Origin: an uncultured Thiomonas sp.
GTDB taxonomy: Bacteria > Pseudomonadota > Gammaproteobacteria > Burkholderiales > Burkholderiaceae_C
Reading direction: 5' to 3'
Length of the DNA stretch: 10,517 nt
Assembly (NCBI GenBank): GCA_937927695.1
Contig: CALBRU010000408.1
Coordinates: 1-10,517 of the forward strand
Shown: in pieces, positions 6,423 through 10,517 of the stretch
Layout of the letters: each line of letters starts with the position of its first letter
How positions within the stretch are numbered: the stretch's first letter is position 1
The notes under the pieces: model-generated
Seen by the model: only the letters and a program-made list of their open reading frames with translations
What the model was told of the DNA's origin: nothing
The model's database searches: none
Translations under genes and position numbers: made by a program

Positions 6423-6444
6423 GTCTCCTCCAGTGCGAGGCCTT

Positions 6445-6480
6445 CGCAGGCGTCCGCTGTTGCGGACGCCTGCGGTTTTT
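6445..6480 (+). terminator. Intrinsic terminator between pstS and pstC
   Basis: A perfect 13-bp stem (6445-6457 with 6462-6474; arm sequence CGCAGGCGTCCGC) with a TGTT loop, followed by GTTTTT at 6475-6480. This is a textbook Rho-independent terminator 23 bases after the pstS stop and 18 bases before the pstC start. Inside an operon it should act as a partial terminator or 3' stabilising structure that raises pstS mRNA above pstCAB. Confidence 0.9.
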
Positions 6481-6497
6481 CATCTGACTGAAATGTC

Positions 6498-7454
6498 ATG
6501 AGTGTGACTGCTCCCCTCTCCCCTCCCATTGAGCCGGCACGATCCGTCGGCGTGAGTGACCGCTTGAGGCGCAAGGCCTCGCGCAATGTGCGTGAGCGCT
6601 TCATCGAAGCCGTGCTGTTTGCGGCCGCTTCGATTTCCGTGTTCACCACGGCGGCCATTGTCTACATCCTGGTATCCGAATCCTGGGTGTTCTTCCAGCA
6701 TGTACCGCTGAAAGACTTTCTGTTCGATACCCAGTGGACGCCGCTGTTTGATGATGCGCACTACGGCATCATGGTGCTGTTATCGGGCACGATCACCAGT
6801 TCGACCGTAGCGTTGCTCGTGGCCCTGCCTCTGGGAACGATCATCGCCATTTATCTCTCCGAATTCGCCCGCCCTTGGGTGCGCGAGGTCGCCAAGCCCT
6901 TTCTGGAGTTGCTCGGCGGCGTGCCCACCATCGTGTATGGCTACTTCGCACTGGTCTTTCTCACGCCGCTGCTGCAGTTGATCTACCCAGAACTGCCGGG
7001 CTTCAACCTGCTGTCAGCGGGCCTCATCATGGGCATCATGATCATTCCCTACGTCGCCTCGTTATCGGAAGATGCGATGCGCTCGGTGCCGATGTCGCTG
7101 CGTGAAGGCTCCTATGCCATGGGCGCAACCCGCCTGCAAACCGCGTTGCGAGTGGTGGTGCCCGCGTCGGTGTCGGGCATCGCCTCGGCTTACATCCTGG
7201 GCATCTCGCGCGCGGTGGGGGAAACCATGATTCTGGCCGTTGCGGCCGGCATGCAGCCGAATCTGACTTTCAATCCGACAGAGTCTGGGGCGACGATCAC
7301 CTCCTACATCGTGCAAGTGGCGCTGGGCGATTTGCCGCATGGCTCCATCGGCTATCAGACGATCTTTGCGGCGGGCCTGACCTTGATGCTGCTGACCCTG
7401 ACCTTCAACATACTTGGCTACTGGCTGCGCAAGCGCTTCCGTGAGGTGTACTGA
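6498..7454 (+). CDS. pstC: Phosphate ABC transporter permease PstC
   Basis: One of the two inner-membrane permease subunits; it pairs with PstA to form the phosphate channel. It has 318 residues with six hydrophobic segments, at about 37-60, 90-122, 136-162, 170-192, 224-250 and 285-311. The cytoplasmic EAA-type coupling loop that contacts PstB reads EGSYAMGATRLQTALRVVVP at about 203-222. FLELLGGVPTIVYG near 135-148 is typical of PstC. A charged 30-residue N-terminal tail precedes the first helix. The ATG at 6498 has no strong Shine-Dalgarno, and an out-of-frame ATG-TCA-TGA at 6493-6501 overlaps it. The gene lies after the pstS terminator and ends one base before the pstA start, so pstC and pstA are probably translated together. 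Confidence 0.96.
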   Translation: MSVTAPLSPPIEPARSVGVSDRLRRKASRNVRERFIEAVLFAAASISVFTTAAIVYILVSESWVFFQHVPLKDFLFDTQWTPLFDDAHYGIMVLLSGTITSSTVALLVALPLGTIIAIYLSEFARPWVREVAKPFLELLGGVPTIVYGYFALVFLTPLLQLIYPELPGFNLLSAGLIMGIMIIPYVASLSEDAMRSVPMSLREGSYAMGATRLQTALRVVVPASVSGIASAYILGISRAVGETMILAVAAGMQPNLTFNPTESGATITSYIVQVALGDLPHGSIGYQTIFAAGLTLMLLTLTFNILGYWLRKRFREVY

Positions 7455-7455
7455 C

Positions 7456-8382
7456 ATGATGCAAAGCCAAGATCTGCAAGCCATCCGGGCGCTCATTGGC
7501 AAGGCCAAGCGGCGCGATGCGCTTTTCGGCGTGATCGGCATTCTGTCGCTCATGATTGGCGTCATGACGTTTTCGGTGCTGTTCATCGACATGGCCCGCC
7601 AAGGCATGAGCCGACTCGACCCCGAGTTCTTCACCAACTTTCCCTCGCGCCGCGCCGCACACGCCGGCATTCTTTCGGCCTGGGTGGGCACCATGCTGGT
7701 GATGCTGGTGACCGCGCTGGCCGCCATCCCGCTGGGCGTGGCCGCCGGCGTTTACCTTGAGGAATATGCGCGCAAGAACTGGGTGACCGACATCATCGAG
7801 ATCAACATCACCAACCTCGCCGGGGTGCCGTCGATCATTTACGGCCTGCTGGCGCTGGGCCTGTTCGTCTACCAGTTCGGCTTCGGACAGAGTATCTTGT
7901 CCGCTGGGCTGACGCTGGCGCTGCTCATCCTGCCGGTCATCATCGTTGCCACCCGCGAAGCCATCCGCGCCATTCCGCAGATGATCCGCGAAGGCGCCTA
8001 TGCCTGCGGGGCCAGCACATGGCAGACGGTTCGCGACCATATCCTGCCCTACTCCAGCACCGGCATTCTCACCGGCGTGATCATCGGCATGGCGCGCGCC
8101 ATCGGCGAGACGGCACCCATCATCACCATCGGGGCGCTGACCTTCATCGCTTTCCTGCCGCCCGCGCCCTTCACCGGCGATCCGCCAGCCGGTCTGTTCG
8201 ATTGGCTGTTCTCGCCCTTCACGGTCATGCCCATCCAGATGTTCAACTGGACCTCGCGGCCCGAGGCGGCGTTTCAGGTCAACGCGGCAGCGGCCGGCTT
8301 TGTTCTCGTGCTCATGACCTTGTTGATGAACGGTGCCGCGATCTGGCTACGTTATCGCCTGCGCCGCAACATCAAATGGTGA
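7456..8382 (+). CDS. pstA: Phosphate ABC transporter permease PstA
   Basis: The second permease subunit of the Pst transporter, 308 residues. It has hydrophobic segments at about 23-46, 72-100, 121-142, 146-165, 203-235 and 275-298, and the EAA-type loop EGAYACGASTWQTVRDHILP at about 179-198. ITNLAGVPSIIYGLLALGLF near 118-137 is characteristic of PstA. The ATG at 7456 is chosen because GAGGTG at 7443-7448 sits seven bases upstream and the start follows the pstC stop by one base. An in-frame ATG at 7414 inside pstC would add 14 residues without a signal or Shine-Dalgarno. A second ATG (7459) directly follows. The loop between about 236 and 272 is rich in proline and aromatic residues, as in other PstA proteins. 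Confidence 0.96.
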   Translation: MMQSQDLQAIRALIGKAKRRDALFGVIGILSLMIGVMTFSVLFIDMARQGMSRLDPEFFTNFPSRRAAHAGILSAWVGTMLVMLVTALAAIPLGVAAGVYLEEYARKNWVTDIIEINITNLAGVPSIIYGLLALGLFVYQFGFGQSILSAGLTLALLILPVIIVATREAIRAIPQMIREGAYACGASTWQTVRDHILPYSSTGILTGVIIGMARAIGETAPIITIGALTFIAFLPPAPFTGDPPAGLFDWLFSPFTVMPIQMFNWTSRPEAAFQVNAAAAGFVLVLMTLLMNGAAIWLRYRLRRNIKW

Positions 8383-8415
8383 ACCGTCTTCGCTTTTTTC
8401 TCCACGCCTCGCGCC

Positions 8416-9219
8416 ATGAATCAGACTACCGCCATCAATATGCCGGACACGCCGCCCCCGCCGACGAAGGCCGAGTGCCGCAATTTCAATTTCCACTATG
8501 GCGATTTTCATGCCATCAAAAACATTTCCATGCCGATCTACGATCAGCGGGTCACGGCGCTGATCGGGCCTTCCGGCTGCGGCAAATCCACCTTGCTCCG
8601 GGCCTTCAATCGCATGCACGATCTCTATCCTGGCAACCGCTATCAGGGCGAGATCATCATGCAGCCGGACAACACCAATCTGCTGTCGCCCGAAGTCGAC
8701 CCCATCGAGGTGCGCATGCGCATTTCGATGGTGTTCCAGAAGCCCAATCCGTTCCCGAAAAGCGTGTTCGAAAACGTCGCCTACAGCCTGCGGGTGCGGG
8801 GTATGCGCAACCGCAGTGAAATCGCCGACCGGGTTGAACACGCCCTCAAGGACGCAGCCCTGTGGGACGAAGTGAAAGACCGGCTCGAAGACCTCGGCGC
8901 CAACCTGTCTGGCGGCCAGCAGCAGCGTCTTTGCATCGCCAGGGCGCTGGCTTCCGATCCCGAAATTCTGTTGTTCGACGAGCCGACCTCTGCGCTCGAT
9001 CCGATCGCCACCGCCAGCATCGAAGAGCTGGTCACGCAACTGCGCGAAAAAGTGACCATCCTGATCGTCACCCACAATATGCAGCAAGCGGCGCGCATCT
9101 CCGACTACACCGGCTATATGTACCTGGGCGAGTTGGTCGAATTCGGCCTGACCGATCAGATTTTCCTCAAGCCCAAGAGCAGCCAAACCGAGGGTTACAT
9201 CACGGGGCGCTTCGGCTGA
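8416..9219 (+). CDS. pstB: Phosphate ABC transporter ATP-binding protein PstB
   Basis: The cytoplasmic ATPase that drives phosphate import through PstCA. The 267 residues carry a complete nucleotide-binding domain: Walker A GPSGCGKST at 51-59, Q-loop glutamine at about 108 (MVFQKPNPFP, a PstB hallmark), ABC signature LSGGQ at 164-168, Walker B ILLFDEP at 184-190 with catalytic E189, D-loop SALD, and H-loop histidine 220 in VTHNMQQA. The protein ends normally in ITGRFG. A proline-rich N-terminal tail of about 18 residues precedes the domain; a second ATG at codon 9 could be the true start, and no good Shine-Dalgarno is visible for either. The gene follows pstA after 33 bases and is the last of the operon; no phoU follows. 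Confidence 0.97.
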   Translation: MNQTTAINMPDTPPPPTKAECRNFNFHYGDFHAIKNISMPIYDQRVTALIGPSGCGKSTLLRAFNRMHDLYPGNRYQGEIIMQPDNTNLLSPEVDPIEVRMRISMVFQKPNPFPKSVFENVAYSLRVRGMRNRSEIADRVEHALKDAALWDEVKDRLEDLGANLSGGQQQRLCIARALASDPEILLFDEPTSALDPIATASIEELVTQLREKVTILIVTHNMQQAARISDYTGYMYLGELVEFGLTDQIFLKPKSSQTEGYITGRFG

Positions 9220-9220
9220 T

Positions 9221-9244
9221 GCCAAGCACCTCAAGCCAAGCACC
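9221..9244. repeat. Short direct repeat after pstB
   Basis: GCCAAGCACC occurs twice, at 9221-9230 and 9235-9244, separated by TCAA, just after the pstB stop. It looks like a local slippage duplication; I assign no function. Confidence 0.5.
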
Positions 9245-9273
9245 AAGCCGCGCCTCGCGCGCTTGACAGGGCA

Positions 9274-9308
9274 CGGGCGGCCCCAGCCCTGAGACCACCC
9301 GCCGCCCG
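9274..9308. terminator. Weak candidate bidirectional terminator between pstB and the convergent gene
   Basis: CGGGCGGC at 9274-9281 is perfectly complementary to GCCGCCCG at 9301-9308, giving an 8-bp GC stem with a 19-base loop in the 95-base gap between convergent stops. Neither strand has a U-tract, so intrinsic termination is uncertain; it may only stabilise mRNA ends. Confidence 0.3.
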
Positions 9309-9314
9309 CGAAGG

Positions 9315-10517
9315 CTACACACCGACGGGCGTTTTGCTCACGGCCGCAGCCTCGTCAGTTTTCACCTGCCGCCACTGCTGCATCAAGCGATCCCACTGCG
9401 GCAGCACTTGCGCCAGATGGCGCTGCTTGATGTGGCCGTAGCCACGGATGCCGTCTGGCAGACGGGCGATCTGCGTGGCGAGCTGCAGACGCTCGGGCGG
9501 GCTGTTGGCGTCGAGGCCGCGCAGCAATTCGGCAATCGTCTCGCGGTATTGACCGATCAGGGCGCGCTCCTGCTTACGTTCTGCGGTATGGCCGAAGGGG
9601 TCGAGCGCGGTGCCGCGCAGCACCTTGAGCGGGGCCAGCAGCTTGAAGGCCACGCCCATCCAGGCGCCGAATTCGCGCTTGAGCAGTTCGCCCTTGGCAT
9701 TGCGTTTGCTCCACAGTGGCGGTGCAAGGAAGTAATGGCGTTTGAAATCGCCTTCGAACTGCTGTTGCAGTTGTTTTGCAAACGCCGGGTCGGACTGCAG
9801 CCGGGCGACTTCGTACTCGTCCTTGTACGCCATGAGCTTGAACAGATGGCGCGCCACGGCCTCGGTCAGCGCAGTGGACTTGAGCCGCGCTTCGGCGGCA
9901 CGCACCTGCGAAACGAAGTCGGCAAACTGCTGGGCGTAGGCGGCGTTCTGGTAGCCGGTGAGGAACTCCACCCGGCGCTGAATGATTTCGTCCAGGCTGG
10001 GGCGCTTGACCAATTGAATGACTTGCTCAGCGGCACTCAGCGCGGCGATGCCTTGCGGATCGTGCGCCGCATGGCGGCCCCATTCGAACGCTGCCTTGTT
10101 CTTCTCGACCTGCACCGCGTTGAGCTCGATGGCGCGCATCAGCGCGGCATGGCCCAGCGGCACCCAGCCCTTCTGCCAGGCGAAGCCCAGCAGCATGGGG
10201 TTGGCGTAAATGGCATCGCCCAGCAACTTCTCGGCGGCACGAACGCAGTCGAATCCCGCAACACGGCTGGCGCCAGCAGCCTGCTCAATGGTCTTGTGGC
10301 AGGCGGCGTCGGGAAACTGCCAATCGGGGTTGTGGACGAAGGCGGCGGTGGGCGTGCTGTGGGTGTCGAGCGCGATGTGGGTGCGTCCTTCGCGCACGCG
10401 CGCCAGAGTTTCACGGTCGGCGGTGACGATGGGGTCGCAACCGAGAATCAGCTCGGCCTCGGCCGTGCCGACGCGGGTGGTGACGATCTGCTCGTGGTCG
10501 TTCTCGATCAGCACATG
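9315..10517 (-). CDS. Indolepyruvate ferredoxin oxidoreductase (fused type), C-terminal part
   Basis: The C-terminal ~400 residues of the large single-chain 2-oxoacid:ferredoxin oxidoreductase that converts indolepyruvate or other arylpyruvates plus CoA into arylacetyl-CoA and CO2, reducing ferredoxin; full proteins are about 1,150-1,200 residues. The frame is open through the right edge (CAT-GTG-CTG read inward), so the 5' end lies outside. The first ~120 visible residues resemble the end of the gamma/catalytic domain (TTRVGTAEAELILGCDPIV, then NPMLLGFAWQKGWVPLG). The rest is the family's C-terminal extension, including LMAYKDEYEVARL, HYFLAPPLW, FGAWMGVAFKLLAPLKVLRG and RLPDGIRGYGHIK. It ends at a TAG at 9315-9317. 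It points towards pstB and has no evident functional tie to phosphate uptake. Likely role: aromatic amino-acid catabolism. Confidence 0.92.
   Translation of the reverse strand, partial: HVLIENDHEQIVTTRVGTAEAELILGCDPIVTADRETLARVREGRTHIALDTHSTPTAAFVHNPDWQFPDAACHKTIEQAAGASRVAGFDCVRAAEKLLGDAIYANPMLLGFAWQKGWVPLGHAALMRAIELNAVQVEKNKAAFEWGRHAAHDPQGIAALSAAEQVIQLVKRPSLDEIIQRRVEFLTGYQNAAYAQQFADFVSQVRAAEARLKSTALTEAVARHLFKLMAYKDEYEVARLQSDPAFAKQLQQQFEGDFKRHYFLAPPLWSKRNAKGELLKREFGAWMGVAFKLLAPLKVLRGTALDPFGHTAERKQERALIGQYRETIAELLRGLDANSPPERLQLATQIARLPDGIRGYGHIKQRHLAQVLPQWDRLMQQWRQVKTDEAAAVSKTPVGV

Noticed and set aside
7414..7455. Upstream start for pstA inside pstC
   Set aside because: The added residues are an out-of-frame reading of the PstC C-terminus; GAGGTG supports 7456.
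8347..9246. Long minus-strand open frame opposite pstB
   Set aside because: Composition is that of an antisense shadow; pstB carries all ABC ATPase motifs on the plus strand.
1..10517. CRISPR array, tRNA, rRNA, insertion sequence or prophage
   Set aside because: No regularly spaced repeats, no tRNA-like folds, no transposase or phage motifs seen on either strand.

Overview
The window is GC-rich chromosomal DNA, dense in genes, with high GC at third codon positions. Gene content and protein style (PriA, a Bcr/CflA exporter, a three-haem dehydrogenase cytochrome, PstSCAB, fused indolepyruvate ferredoxin oxidoreductase) suggest a betaproteobacterium, probably Burkholderiales and perhaps Thiomonas-like. 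The genus is an inference from recall, not a search. I see no insertion sequence, phage gene, CRISPR array, tRNA or rRNA.

Layout. (1) 1-1178 (+): the C-terminal half of the replication-restart helicase PriA, cut by the left edge. (2) 1335-1922 (+): a small two-CBS-domain protein with a good ribosome binding site. (3) 1935-3128 (-): a Bcr/CflA-type MFS exporter, convergent with the CBS gene. (4) 3179-4432 (-): a secreted triple-haem cytochrome c of the kind that partners membrane-bound alcohol or sugar-acid dehydrogenases; no dehydrogenase subunit is in view. (5) 4433-5252 (-): a partly decayed stretch. It holds a perfect 17-bp palindrome, a coding-like fragment without a proper end, an intact 110-residue coiled-coil/tail-anchor protein, and a 49-codon scar of a YpfJ-type zinc metallopeptidase. 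The scar keeps the family's start, a middle piece and its end, and its stop overlaps the start of the coiled-coil gene. (6) 5424-9219 (+): the high-affinity phosphate uptake operon pstS-pstC-pstA-pstB. (7) 9315-10517 (-): the C-terminal part of a fused indolepyruvate ferredoxin oxidoreductase, cut by the right edge and convergent with pstB.

How the genes work together. PstS captures phosphate in the periplasm, PstC and PstA form the channel, and PstB supplies ATP hydrolysis. A strong intrinsic terminator between pstS and pstC would let pstS be expressed above the rest, as binding proteins need. No phoU, phoB or phoR follows pstB, and I see no convincing Pho box before pstS.

Most notable points: pstS has no ATG, GTG or TTG at its proper start and instead shows ACG at ideal distance from a strong Shine-Dalgarno; the metallopeptidase has shrunk by two in-frame deletions to a 49-codon ORF coupled to its neighbour; and a perfect palindrome lies upstream of the cytochrome gene. 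I did not find a clear novel multi-gene system.
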